A stretch of 64,000 nucleotides of DNA from Bolinopsis microptera (GCF_026151205.1 NC_087073.1:8099411-8163410); one strand, 5' to 3'. Shown: positions 13,001-23,469, counted from the first letter of the stretch. Notes: generated by a model not told the origin, from the sequence alone. A program made the numbers and translations.

Positions 13001-13017
13001 GCGGTACCCCTTAGTGC

Positions 13018-13772
13018 ATCTCGGTTTTATGATACAATACCTGATTAGACCACCAAATATCGTTTTTGATTAGAAAATGATTTTATTATAGTATAAGAGA
13101 ATCATAAAAAGCCTCGGTTGCTATACCAACGAATTATCCAACTATTTTCATTATCTTTTTATTCTACTCCTCAAATACCCAGGAATTATAAAATAATCTA
13201 GCATGAGCAAGCCTAAAATCAGTCTGATTATTGCAGTATCGGTAATTAGAACCCATAAACCCATCCAGAAGTTTTCTCATCCGTCTACTTATTACCTACG
13301 AGTATCAAGACTCAAGTAGATATGAACAAGACAAGCAGAAATCATCGATATTTCAACACCACTGCTTGTAAATATATCTACTGTTGAAGTGAGATTATCA
13401 GCTCATTATCACGATGAGTGAAGACTGACTAAAAGAGTTTAGTAATTTCAACACATCTCCATCTGTCATGAAAATGATTGAACCTGCTTTGAACGGCTAG
13501 ATTTCCAGTTATCTTGTCCGTCTGAAGGCATGGGTATAGCTTCAGCTTTTGCCTGCTAATCGTGCCAAGAAAACATTTGTACTAAAATAATACTTTAAAA
13601 ACCATATACTCGTCGAGGGGTGATTATTTTTTAAGTCATTAGGGAAACCTTGTATCTAACCTTAACTTTCAGTCGTTTTGTAAGCTAAACCACTGTCTCC
13701 CCTCAATACATGATTTCGTAAACGTTTATTTTGTAGTGTTTCTTAATGTTGCCCGTAGTTTCTTAGCAGAGT
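13018..13772. other. Intergenic, upstream of the seven-exon GPCR gene
   Basis: No gene seen. It should include the promoter and 5' UTR of the GPCR gene, but no promoter motif can be assigned with confidence. Confidence 0.4.
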
Positions 13773-16700
13773 ATGAACGAGACATCGGCATACGATAGTG
13801 ATTACTATGATCCAACAGTCGACAAAATCTTAGCGATAGTTTACTTCATGCTCGCTGTTTGTGTTCTCTTCTTCAACAGTCTAGAGGTTAGTTCAAAGCG
13901 ACTTTTAAAATTCTGAGGAATATCCGATATTGTTGATATCGAATATTGGTAGATACACTTTTTCGGCTTCATCCAAATTAGACATTAAATCACGCGCCAC
14001 ACTTATGGTCACTCACAACATTTATAACAAATCACTTCTTTAGTAGGTGAAATAAATATGATATAGGACTGATTGACTTGTGAGACGGTCGTGACCAGGC
14101 AACTTACTAATCACTTTCTCAGGCATATCTGATGATCAGACTCCGACACGAGAGGTCGGTAACAACAGTGTTCACCTGCAGTCTCACCCTTACCGATATA
14201 TCCATGGGTTGTATGGGCATTCCTTTCTCGGCTATTGCCATGTCACAGCAGAGACGATGGATCTTCCAGGGCGTGAGTGGTGTTCTTATACATTTATAAC
14301 ATGCCTTCTGGTACAATAATAAATGCTATCACTTTGTTTTTAAGCTTTTTCTGGAATACGATAGTGAAACAGGTGTTGTTACAAAAGTGATTATCTTAAT
14401 ACTGCATCAAACTGATTGATTACAGGTCTGTATAGAGGAACCTGTAACTATAATTATCTCTCAATTAATTAATTAGCCCTGTTCTCTCAGGTGATGTGCA
14501 ATATCTCTGGATTCTTCATCAACACTTGTACTTTCACATCCCTCTTCAGTATTTGCCTCATCACCGTCAACAGGTAACATCTTCATTAAAGAAGTGTAAT
14601 TTTAAGAGAATTTGAGACAGTGATATTAAATGTATCATGGAAGACTCAGATAATGAAATAAACAGCCCAGATAAAGTGAATAAAACATTATACATTTGGA
14701 TTTTCAACTACCGATAATCAACAAGTAAACTGAAAACCGACCATCTGTCCCAGGTACTTGGCTCTGATATTTCCGATAAAGTACAAGAGGTTCATGACCA
14801 TCCGAATATCCCAAATAGCAGTAGCTGTAGTGTGGGCCATCGCTTGTCTGAGGTCATCCATCCCTTTCTTTTTCGGCAAAGGATACACTTACTATGAGAC
14901 AACTCTTTGTAGCTGGTAATCCATTCAGAATTTTTATTTCATCTAAACTACAATATTACTCGAAATTGAACGACGTATACTCAACTATTGATTTGGAGAG
15001 TTTTGATGATATATCATCAAAACTGATAAATTGATATATATATCAAATTGATATATATATCAAATTGATATATGACTTGACTTACTGACTTAAGGCGGCT
15101 TCAGCGTCCGAGTATTGATGCGCTGTCTCCATAAAACTCTATCCGCCATAAGTCCGCCCATTTCTCCAGTGTCGTTGAGACCCGTGTCAGCTCGTAGGCT
15201 ATCAACATAGGTCATGGCTGGTCTCCCCCTACTCCGCACCCCATGAGTTGGTTCCCAGAGTAGCAAGCGGTTTGCGACTAGTTCTGGGTGCCGGTGGATA
15301 TGGCCTGCTAGTCGCATCCTGCGCTCTTGGATCTTCATGGTTGCTCTTGGTAGGTTGCCATAGACTTCTTTGTTGGTTTTTCGCTGCTTCCAATCCACAT
15401 TAAGTGCCATCCTTAGCATTCTAGTGTAGCAGCCATCAATGCTTTTCTTCAATTTCTCTGTCAACGTCCACGTTTCAGAACCATAAAGAAGTATTGACTC
15501 CACAGTAGCAACAAATAGACGGATCTTAAGTCCTCTTCTAAGGTCAGACTTCCACATCTTCTTTAGCTTGTGGCAGGCTGCCCAAGCCTTAGCTTTTCTG
15601 ACCCGCAGGTCCCTCTCTGTTGTTGCTATCCAAGCTCCAAGGTAAACAAAGTCTGTCACCTTTTCCAGCTGGTTTCCAGAACAGCTATTTAGACTACTCG
15701 CCTCCTCTGTCATGTTCAGAGTCATGAACTTAGTTTTAGTGCCGTTCATGGCTAGCCCAACACTCAGTGCTGCTTTCTCAAGCCTGTCCAGGAGTAGTTT
15801 TGCCCCTTCAATGGTATCAGTGATAAGGGCAACATCATCTGCAAACTCAACGTCTGCGATCTTCTCGGCACCAATCCTTCTACTCCGTGCAGGCCTGAGA
15901 GTGAACCCAGAGTCCGAGTCATCATCGTCAATGGTCACTGTCATGATATAGTCAATCACGATAATGAACAAGTACGGGGCAAGAGTGTCTCCTTGCAGTA
16001 CTCCAGCCAGGATATCAAAAATTTCTGTTATACCATCGGCTGTAACTACTTTAGCCTTTGTGCTCGTATAGATACCCTCAATGAGCCGCACTATGGCTTC
16101 TGGTATGCCATATGCTTTCAATATCTTCATGAGCAAACCTCTATGCACACTATCGAACGCCTTTTTGAAATCAATGAAAACCATGGTGGCCTTAAGATTT
16201 TTGGCTCTAGCACCCTCCATAATTCTTCGTAGAGCAAGGATGTGCGATGTTGTAGAGCGCCCAGGTCTAAAGCCATTCTGGTTGTCCCTTAAAACTTCCT
16301 CAAGACTTGGCTTCATCCTGTTCAGCAACATTTTGTTCAGAGTTTTACTGACTATCGATGTCAGAGATATTCCTCTGTAGTTGTCGGTCTTAGTGAGGTC
16401 CCCTTTCTTTGGCACAGGAACAATATTACTGAGCTTCCATTGATCGGGCATGAGACCATCACATAATGCATCGTTGCAGAACTTCAGGATGACGTCATCG
16501 ATGTCCACCCTCTTCATCACTTCAGGTGAGATACCATCATCACCATAAGCTTTGCCTTCTACTATCTGCTTTTTGGCAAGACGTAGTTCTTCAATGGTGA
16601 ACGGGCCATCCTCTATATTCAGTGGAGGGTGTATATTCCTGATCGGAATATTATTGTCAGGGACTGTGGGTGGCTGTCCAAGTAACCCAGAGAAGTGCTT

Positions 16701-19007
16701 CCTCCAGTTCTCAAGACGTTCTGTTGAGCTGCCCCCTTCCACGAGTCCACAGCTGGGATTTGTCCTCCCTGAAATATCGTTGACAAGCTTCCAACTTTCT
16801 TTGTTCTTACAACGATCAGCAGTATCCTCAACTTTCCTGATCTTTCCTTTCAGGATCTCCTCCTCTACCTCTTTGTAGCAGGCCTTTAACAAATCCTTTT
16901 TAGTGGCGACTTCCTCTCTCTTCTCCTCACAAGGCTCCTGATGGTATTGGTCCTTGGCCAAGAACAGTCCCCTCCTTGCACTTTCCACTCTTGGGTCACT
17001 TGAGGGGTCAATCTGCTTTTGTCGAGTCTTCTTTGGCAGAAGGCTCTTGTTTGCCGCCTCAATAGCAACCATAAGCTTCCCGTAGCTTTCAGTGGCCCCA
17101 TCATCCTCCTCTACCAGGCCAGAGAATCTATTCCGAACTTCAATTGCATACTTTTTTTGAAGCTCACCATCCGACTTCAGGGCACTATAATCATAGTTAA
17201 CTTTTTTCGGAGGCCTGTGTCCTTTCCTAAAGCTAACTTTGATCTTACACACTACAACTCTGTGATCAGATCCCAACGACTGAAAAGTGTTGTAAACTTC
17301 AGTGTTCTTTAATGAGTTTTTCCACTTCCGCCGTATGAGGATATAGTCAATCTGACCTTTGTTAAGTGTCCCATCGGATAAGAAGGTCCACCTCTTGTTG
17401 ACCTTCTTTCTGAAGCGGATATTGGTAATTTCCATATCACACTCCAGGGCAGTGTCTCTCAGTAGCTCTCCATTCCGATTGGTACGAGTATGAAAGTACC
17501 AACGGGAATCTTCTTCACTCTCCCTTCCAAGCCGGGCGTTCATATCTCCCTCTGTGATCAGCAGGTGGTGCGCTGGCACATCATTCATAGCCTGTCTAAG
17601 GGTGTTATGGAAATCCTCCGCTTCTTCAACTAGTGCTGCCTCAGTAGGACTATAGGCAGTTATAGTTGTGAGTCTGGGATTTCCGTTGAAAGAGATAGTC
17701 AGCACCCTTGAGCCATAGGGTTTAATGAGGCTGATTGCGCTGTATGCTCTTCTAGTCAGCAGAAAGCCCACTCCACCAGTGGCTGCTCCTGCTCCATTCC
17801 TCCATGCTGAAACAGTTACCAAGCTAACCCCCTCCTTGAACTTTTCGATCTTGATCGGCTCCTGGTGGACAATCCTATGTTCTTGGATCCCAAGGATCTC
17901 CATGCCACTCTCCAGAAACTGAGTCACGAGTTCAAGGCGCTTGTAACCTTCTCTAGCAGTTCGGACATTAAATGTCCCTACTAGAGCTACCTCACTACAA
18001 GAAACCAATGCATCCCCATCCTTTTTTTGTTGTTTTATGTTATTTTTTGTGCCGGGTGAAGGAGCCGGCATATCATCTGTCACCCCTCTCCTAGGGAGTT
18101 TTAGGGTGAGAGAGTCATCAATCCGGTCCCCTCCGACATCTAAATCAGTGGTAGGGACTTTAACCCTAGTGTTATTATAAGACATCATCACATATATCAA
18201 TTTAAAATTTCGGGTAAGTCATGAATTTAAAATGAATCACATTGTGTCTCAGGTCAACAAGGGACGTATTCGGGGATCAGGAGATCAAATTCTATTACCT
18301 GTTATTCGTGGTACCGTTCTGCCTTAGCTTCTCAGCAATCATCTTTTGTTCTCTACACATGGTTATTGCTCTCATCAAAAGGTATGTGTCCGAATCTAAT
18401 ACTTCTGAAATTTTTTTTTAAAAGTATAGCTCACCTCCCCACTAGATTTGAAAACGAAACACGAAAATCTTACAGGTCCGTTATTAAGAGGGAAACAAAA
18501 GGAGGAAAAGTTGGGAACAAAGAAAAAGAAGCAGTCATTACAACTTTACTGATCATTTTTGCTTTCATTGGTTGTTACTTCTGCTACTATTTCGCGATAT
18601 TTGGTTACCTCTTCGATGTTTTCACGGTTAGATTATTTAATTTTCTTGGCAAGATTTTCTGTTCACCGATCTAAATTTATTCATCGTCCATATAATAAGA
18701 CCATTATACTCCCATATCAGTCAAATAATCATTTCAGAGCTGGTCGAACAGGAGTTTTCTCTTTCTGGAGATTATGATGTTTCTCACGATCTACATGAAC
18801 TCTCTCTTCAACCCCATGCTTTACATCATCAGGAACACTAAGTACAAAAAGGAACTTAAACTTATCAAGCAAGAAATTTGTAAGATGTTTAGGTCAAAGA
18901 ACGGGACCGCCAGAGGTTCCAAAATATTTAAAAGAGCTTCTGCTGTTTGTCATAAATCTGCTGTTAAAAATGAAACCTTGTTAACCATGGCGGACGATCA
19001 ATGCTGA
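13773..19007 (+). CDS. Class A (rhodopsin-family) GPCR, seven exons, 352 aa
   Basis: Exons: 13773-13886, 14123-14272, 14491-14573, 14754-14915, 18253-18381, 18476-18626, 18738-19007. All borders are GT..AG, all phases agree, and the product is 352 residues. Seven membrane spans are readable. TM3 begins with the conserved cysteine (VMCNISGFF) and ends in NRY, in place of DRY. A cysteine in extracellular loop 2 (TTLCSW) can pair with it. TM7 carries the classical NPMLY. TM6 (FAFIGCYFCYYFAIF) lacks the usual CWxP. The retinal lysine position of opsins is tyrosine, so this is not an opsin. NRY recalls melatonin-receptor-like groups, but the ligand is unknown. Exon 1 gives a short N-terminus with an N-glycosylation site (NET). 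Intron 4 is expanded to over 3.3 kb by an antisense RTE LINE; the other introns are about 95-240 bp. Confidence 0.85.
15005..18235 (-). mobile_element. RTE-type LINE retrotransposon, near full length, antisense in GPCR intron 4
   Basis: One long uninterrupted frame encodes endonuclease plus reverse transcriptase. Past the stop on the minus strand the 3' end grades into a simple tail of TCAATTTGATATATA-like repeats (about 15010-15075), as RTE elements commonly do. A similar ATATATCAATTT lies beyond the 5' end at 18191-18203, so a target duplication is possible but low complexity hides it. Both ends are approximate. The 5' leader is almost absent. Confidence 0.8.
15090..18188 (-). CDS. RTE-clade LINE polyprotein: AP endonuclease and reverse transcriptase
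   Basis: The first ATG on the minus strand ends at 18188 (ATGATG, then TCTTATAAT), giving about 1032 residues. The apurinic-type endonuclease starts near residue 67 (LVGTFNVRTAREG) and includes ILGIQEHR, GDMNARLG and the C-terminal SDHRVV with the catalytic D-H pair. The reverse transcriptase follows: NYRGISLTSI, NGFRPGRST, FIDFKKAFDSV, GVLQGDTLAPYLF, and the catalytic FADD at about 15830-15850. The C-terminal part has the YGSETWTL and RRMRLAGHIHR motifs usual in RTE and related elements. There are no stops or frameshifts, so the copy may be young and possibly active. The endonuclease part resembles proteins often mislabelled as craniofacial development protein 2. Confidence 0.9.
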   Translation of the reverse strand: MMSYNNTRVKVPTTDLDVGGDRIDDSLTLKLPRRGVTDDMPAPSPGTKNNIKQQKKDGDALVSCSEVALVGTFNVRTAREGYKRLELVTQFLESGMEILGIQEHRIVHQEPIKIEKFKEGVSLVTVSAWRNGAGAATGGVGFLLTRRAYSAISLIKPYGSRVLTISFNGNPRLTTITAYSPTEAALVEEAEDFHNTLRQAMNDVPAHHLLITEGDMNARLGRESEEDSRWYFHTRTNRNGELLRDTALECDMEITNIRFRKKVNKRWTFLSDGTLNKGQIDYILIRRKWKNSLKNTEVYNTFQSLGSDHRVVVCKIKVSFRKGHRPPKKVNYDYSALKSDGELQKKYAIEVRNRFSGLVEEDDGATESYGKLMVAIEAANKSLLPKKTRQKQIDPSSDPRVESARRGLFLAKDQYHQEPCEEKREEVATKKDLLKACYKEVEEEILKGKIRKVEDTADRCKNKESWKLVNDISGRTNPSCGLVEGGSSTERLENWRKHFSGLLGQPPTVPDNNIPIRNIHPPLNIEDGPFTIEELRLAKKQIVEGKAYGDDGISPEVMKRVDIDDVILKFCNDALCDGLMPDQWKLSNIVPVPKKGDLTKTDNYRGISLTSIVSKTLNKMLLNRMKPSLEEVLRDNQNGFRPGRSTTSHILALRRIMEGARAKNLKATMVFIDFKKAFDSVHRGLLMKILKAYGIPEAIVRLIEGIYTSTKAKVVTADGITEIFDILAGVLQGDTLAPYLFIIVIDYIMTVTIDDDDSDSGFTLRPARSRRIGAEKIADVEFADDVALITDTIEGAKLLLDRLEKAALSVGLAMNGTKTKFMTLNMTEEASSLNSCSGNQLEKVTDFVYLGAWIATTERDLRVRKAKAWAACHKLKKMWKSDLRRGLKIRLFVATVESILLYGSETWTLTEKLKKSIDGCYTRMLRMALNVDWKQRKTNKEVYGNLPRATMKIQERRMRLAGHIHRHPELVANRLLLWEPTHGVRSRGRPAMTYVDSLRADTGLNDTGEMGGLMADRVLWRQRINTRTLKPP

Positions 19008-19518
19008 ATTAGAATATTCGGTGTACAATCCGGATTGGAATATTATTTATGAGTCGCATAGTTGAAATGTTTTCTTGGGTAAATTTCTATTGATCCCGTT
19101 TGATGCGACAAGTTGTAGTGTTGTACGAAGGTTTAAATCATTTATATTACAAATGTGTTACGGAAAGTTGTACGGTAGCCGGAATTATACCTTGGAGTGC
19201 CGTTTGACGGAAAAAGCAGTTAACTATGCAGGTATAAATAGTCGTATGTAACTATCTTATCAAATAGACATTCGAAAATTTGGTCAAACACTGCAGCAAA
19301 CGGCGATTTTTAACAAATATCAAATCTATTTTACGGTTATTCAATTTTTAACAATGTTAAGATTCAACAATATTAAAATGTGACGTTATTACATGTAATG
19401 CACGTATTTTTAATCAGTTTCTTTAAATCAGTAATAGCGATTGAAAATTCAATTCTAATCAAAGTGAGATTCTTCCAAACACTACGTCATATAAATTGTA
19501 ATTGTTTGAAATCCTAAG
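19008..19518. other. Convergent intergenic region between two GPCR genes
   Basis: About 510 bp of AT-rich sequence. The plus-strand and minus-strand GPCR genes both end here, so it should hold both 3' UTRs. Nothing else seen. Confidence 0.5.
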
Positions 19519-20832
19519 CTAAAAAGTGTTCCATCTAGCAATACGCATGCGAGTTGTTCTGACCCTTGAAAGTACCGGGAGCAATGTCTGGAACATGATT
19601 CCCGCATGATTGTTATCTTGTCTTCCCCGTAGTTGAAGGTGAAAACTAGTCGGCCTGCTCTGTCTGGCACTGACATCAGAGCATTCAGTTCCCTTTCTTA
19701 CCACCACTCCCCCACTATCTGCTGAGGTGTTTGATCTCCTGTTAAAACTTTGGGACACTGGACAAACTTCCGTATTGTTCCTTGACCTAACCACGCTGCC
19801 TGCAGCATTGCTAGTAATTCTACATTCAAACTCGGACACGTCATCCTTGTTGATATACCACATCACCTGTTTCACTGTCTTAAAGATGTGTGGTGATCTG
19901 AGACCGTACACGATTGGATCAATCAAGGTAGAGAAGTAGAATGCTACCGAGGCTAGAACGGTCACTGAGGGTGGCAGGTTAAGGATCTTGTAACCCAGGC
20001 TAAGTGAAAGTATCATGGGCAGGTCCCTCAGGAAGAAGGAGGGAAGCAGTGTTAAGTAATAGAATATCAGGATAATTGTTATGGTGAGGAAGGACTTTGT
20101 CTTTATTCTCGATCCAACACACCTCAGTTCCTGTTTAGCAAACACACGACTGCTTTGTCTGGTAAACGGTCGTATCGTTATGATATCTCTTCTGTATCCA
20201 AGCAAAGTGTCAACTATTTGTCCGTAAAAGAAGAGAGTAAGCATAGATGGCACCATCAGAAAGACAAAATACATACAGAAATGTAGGATTTTCCCGCCGT
20301 TAGTGGAGGTTAGCGAACACCTCCCAAACCTAGAATCATAAAGGTCCCCTGCAACTCCTAGCATAACAGAAGCGATCAAGATGCTCCATACAATGAGAGT
20401 GAGGAACCAGGATAGGGCAGCTGCTTTATAAACTCGCCTCTTAGACCTGAGGAGCCCCCGGTGAAGAGGCGTTCTAATGGCACATCTCCTGTCGTAAGTC
20501 AGCAGCAGTACTGTGCTGTTGATGCAAACCAGTATTGGTAGGTAGAAGAACATTGTAGATTTGCACAAGAAAACTGAAGCTCTGTTTTGCTTGTAAAAGT
20601 TATGAAAATACAGTCCAGGAGCCCGGATGCTGAATCCCACGATGGCAAAGGAGAGGTCAGAAATGGCTAGGTTTAAAACTAATAGCATATAAGGAGGTAG
20701 GGTCTTAAGGTTGGAGAGTAGACTTATAATGACAGAGAGATTAAGAAGTATCGCCAAGCCAGTGATCGATGCCAGGAAGATGCCTTGATAGCATGTAGCA
20801 TGGTTGATTGTCAGGGTTGTGTTATAAACCAT
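19519..20832 (-). CDS. Class A-like GPCR, intronless, 437 aa
   Basis: A single uninterrupted frame from ATG with seven membrane spans. A 17-residue N-terminus contains an NTT glycosylation site. TM1 is near residues 18-39, TM2 contains LNLAISDL, TM3 starts at CKSTMFFYL and ends in DRR instead of DRY. ECL2 has RCSL, which supplies the disulfide cysteine. TM6 is SFLTITIILIFYYLTLLPSFF, without CWxP, and TM7 ends DPIVYGL instead of NPxxY. A long cytoplasmic tail of about 110 residues is rich in serine, threonine and arginine, suitable for phosphorylation. It is a paralogue of the next gene (21163-22152): same strand, shared LNLAISDL, ISTVLLLT-like TM3 core and DPIVYG(L/I)RSPHIF-like TM7 end. Ligand unknown. 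Confidence 0.85.
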   Translation of the reverse strand: MVYNTTLTINHATCYQGIFLASITGLAILLNLSVIISLLSNLKTLPPYMLLVLNLAISDLSFAIVGFSIRAPGLYFHNFYKQNRASVFLCKSTMFFYLPILVCINSTVLLLTYDRRCAIRTPLHRGLLRSKRRVYKAAALSWFLTLIVWSILIASVMLGVAGDLYDSRFGRCSLTSTNGGKILHFCMYFVFLMVPSMLTLFFYGQIVDTLLGYRRDIITIRPFTRQSSRVFAKQELRCVGSRIKTKSFLTITIILIFYYLTLLPSFFLRDLPMILSLSLGYKILNLPPSVTVLASVAFYFSTLIDPIVYGLRSPHIFKTVKQVMWYINKDDVSEFECRITSNAAGSVVRSRNNTEVCPVSQSFNRRSNTSADSGGVVVRKGTECSDVSARQSRPTSFHLQLRGRQDNNHAGIMFQTLLPVLSRVRTTRMRIARWNTF

Positions 20833-21162
20833 TACTGCTCACACAAATAAACCAAACCTCTACACATTTCAACCGGAACGAAAACGTGGGTATCACACTA
20901 CTAAAATATAATTGTCTGGCTTCCAAAATAGCTTCTTCGTAATTAACATCACGCCAATTTAACCGAAGACTGTTGGCTTTATTCAGGCTACCTCAATTAA
21001 AGCGAATAAATCATGTCTGTTGTAAAACTTAATTGTCAATTAAACCGTCCACTGTTGACAACTTTTTACGTAATGGCTTGAAGGTTTATGATTTGTTAGC
21101 TGGTATATATAACGGTTGAGGAGATCTTCGTACCACAGATAATTTGAGCATATCATGGGTAC
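20833..21162. other. Intergenic gap between tandem GPCR paralogues
   Basis: 330 bp separate the two minus-strand receptors. It must contain the 3' end of the upstream gene and the promoter of the downstream one. No motif assigned. Confidence 0.4.
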
Positions 21163-22152
21163 TTACATCGACAAGCCCGTTATACCTCCAGCAGTAGAGG
21201 TCTTTTCAGCGAGTCTCCTCAAGAGGTCACCTTTCTTTAATCCTGTGAAAATATACGGAGATCTTATACCGTACACAATAGGATCAGTGAAAGTAGAAAT
21301 GTAGAAAGCTATCGAGGTTGCTGATGTTACGGCTGAGGGAAACTCGTATGAGTTGAAATTGAAATACCGACTACATATGACATCTATACCAGCTGGTATA
21401 TCTCGTAAGATAAGGGAAGGGAGGTATGAAATGTAATAGAGGAGCAGGATGATCGAGATGGTGAGAAAGGATTTTGTAGAAACGGCTCGAGTTGGTCGAG
21501 AGCAACTGTTCGGACTCTTACAGTGAGGATTAGATACTATAAGAGATCTTCTCCTTCGCACCGTTATGACAATTTTTGCGTAGAAGAAGGCCGAGAGGGT
21601 TGAAGGTACCACGAGAAAGAAGAAGTAGTTGAAGATGTGAACTATTTGTCCTGTGAAGGTTGTAGTGAGGGAACACCGCTGAAAGTGAGGATCATACCAG
21701 TCTACTTCGGGAGCTTGTAGGTAAACTCCGATTAAGTTAATGACGATAATCAGACAACTGATGAGCCATGAGACAACTACAGCTCTCTTAACGAACCTGC
21801 AGCTGCTCACTATCTTGTGCTTCAGAGGGCGGGTGATAGCCAGGAATCTGTCAAAAGTTAGCAGGAGGACCATGTTATTAATACTCACTATCACGGGATG
21901 GTACAGAAACATTGTAACCTTGCACACAGTTAGGATGGTGGAAGTAGGATTCTCATTAGACACGACCAGGCCTGGTCCTCTAAGAGTACATCCTAGGAGA
22001 GCGAGAAAAAGGTCCGATATCGCCAGGTTCATTACCAGAAACATGTAGGGAGGGATGACGTTTCGTTTTCTGTACAAGGAAGTTAGGACTGATGAGTTCA
22101 GTATAACAGAACATGTTGTTAGAATTATCAGGAGAACTCCTTTTGCAGGCAT
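21163..22152 (-). CDS. Class A-like GPCR, intronless, 329 aa
   Basis: Uninterrupted frame from ATG. TM1 (VLLIILTTCSVILNSSVLTSL) starts only four residues in, so the N-terminus is far shorter than in the paralogue at 19519-20832; a CTAG|G acceptor-like site just upstream leaves room for an unseen 5' exon. TM2 carries LVMNLAISDLFLALLG. TM3 ends DRF instead of DRY. ECL2 has QRCSLTT. TM6 is SFLTISIILLLYYISYLPSL, without CWxP. TM7 ends DPIVYGIRSPYIF. The C-tail is about 30 residues. Both paralogues share the DPxxY and DR(R/F) variants, so these are lineage features and not random decay. Confidence 0.85.
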   Translation of the reverse strand: MPAKGVLLIILTTCSVILNSSVLTSLYRKRNVIPPYMFLVMNLAISDLFLALLGCTLRGPGLVVSNENPTSTILTVCKVTMFLYHPVIVSINNMVLLLTFDRFLAITRPLKHKIVSSCRFVKRAVVVSWLISCLIIVINLIGVYLQAPEVDWYDPHFQRCSLTTTFTGQIVHIFNYFFFLVVPSTLSAFFYAKIVITVRRRRSLIVSNPHCKSPNSCSRPTRAVSTKSFLTISIILLLYYISYLPSLILRDIPAGIDVICSRYFNFNSYEFPSAVTSATSIAFYISTFTDPIVYGIRSPYIFTGLKKGDLLRRLAEKTSTAGGITGLSM

Positions 22153-23469
22153 CTTTCCTAGCGGGGAATTTTTATCATAGAGAGAGGGAGTAGGTAATAT
22201 TTTACCACATGAAAAATATTGATTAGCACTTTTGAAGGTCGTTGATAAAAATCATATTAAGAATAAGATGTTTTAACAGTCAAATTGTGCATGGCTATCG
22301 AGACGTTTATACAATTAACCGTGCAAATTATTTTGATAATTGTTGCTTGCTAAATTCACTCCGGATCGCCCCGAAGGTGGTAAATATTTTAAACCGTGCT
22401 TATGTCTAACTCTAATCGCAAAAGTTACGATTTAAAAAAATAGAAAAACAGAGCTTCCAAATTTAATAACGTTAGAAAAAGCGAGCTCCTATTTAGGAAT
22501 ATGTACCACCAGAACAACTCCGAAATATATTTATAAGAACAATGGGACTGAAAAGAGTCCCCGCGTTGGTGTTACGGCGGTGGAACGCAAAGACAAATGC
22601 GTGGTATATCGTGAAACAGAGCTCTCAGGCGCAGCTGGTGCGGTAAAAGGGCTTACTTCCCCACCAAAAGGTGCTTAAAATCGATAAATATAATGAGACA
22701 GGTCCGCGACACTTGCAGGAGTTACCTAGCACTTGTTATAGTGCTTACTAAGTACTTAAATATTCAATGGTGTCACTAACTCAAGGGCTGATGACGTCGT
22801 TCAAACTACGTCGGGAATCTCCAAAGACAAAAGGTTTGACTTTAGAATTCATAAAATTTATCGAGTTAGAGAGGATTTGATTAACATGTTCACACGAAAC
22901 AAAATGTGAACAGTAGATTGGGTGTTGTAACAAGATTGGCTACGAAAAAACAGGTGCAAATGCAACGACTTGTACTGTGGTCCTGGTTGGGACTGCGACA
23001 GAGCGTGAAGCATTCCTGTCAAATAAACTGTAAACCAGGGCAATCTGCCCTTTCCATTTTAAGATAAAAATGTTTGACACTAACGCGTGCCATCGTATTT
23101 TTTAATACGTTTAATAGTGAACTCGTCAGAGTCCATCGCCTAATTACTAACTTAAGAGTCGAAGTAGGATAGGCATAGTCATACCGCCTTGAAATGAAAT
23201 GCCAGGTGCACCCCGTACATTACCCGTGACAAAATTTTCGATTATGGGTTGGATATGTTGTAAAATAAATCAGATCAGCTGCTCCTAATTTCCAGTAGCT
23301 TAATGATTTTACTTATAATGCAATCGATACGGTTCTTTTAGTAAAGATCCATCTGTATAATTACAACTGCTATAAAACTGTGCTGGTAAAAGTGTTACAG
23401 CCGAGTACGTGGTTTACGACTACGAGTAAGATCAACACTCACACAATAACAGTACACGTACGTACACAG
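22153..23469. other. Intergenic stretch without a recognised gene
   Basis: Upstream of the tandem GPCRs. No coding or repeat signal that I can support. Confidence 0.5.

Larger units (their letters stand above)
10520..13008. mobile_element. Candidate DNA transposon with tandem-repeat termini and telomere-repeat cargo
   Basis: CCTTAGTGC occurs at 10511-10519 and again at 13009-13017, exactly flanking the block. The inner ends are inverted copies of each other: the left reads GGGTGGGCGACAATTGACCC and the right, reverse-complemented, reads GGTACCGCGACAATTGACCC, both continuing into 15-bp minisatellites in opposite orientation. The centre is about 1.9 kb of CCCTGA repeats ending in CCCTAA repeats. 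A 9-bp target duplication is typical of Mutator-like elements; the assignment is inference. There is no transposase, so mobility would need one supplied in trans. The alternative is tandem-repeat expansion at a site with a chance 9-bp repeat. Confidence 0.55.

Noticed and set aside
10520-13008. Chromosome end or fused telomere
   Set aside because: Unique sequence and genes continue on both sides, and the block has inverted ends with a 9-bp direct repeat. Fusion is not excluded but is less economical.
13773-19007. Opsin identity for the seven-exon GPCR
   Set aside because: The retinal-binding lysine position in TM7 is tyrosine.
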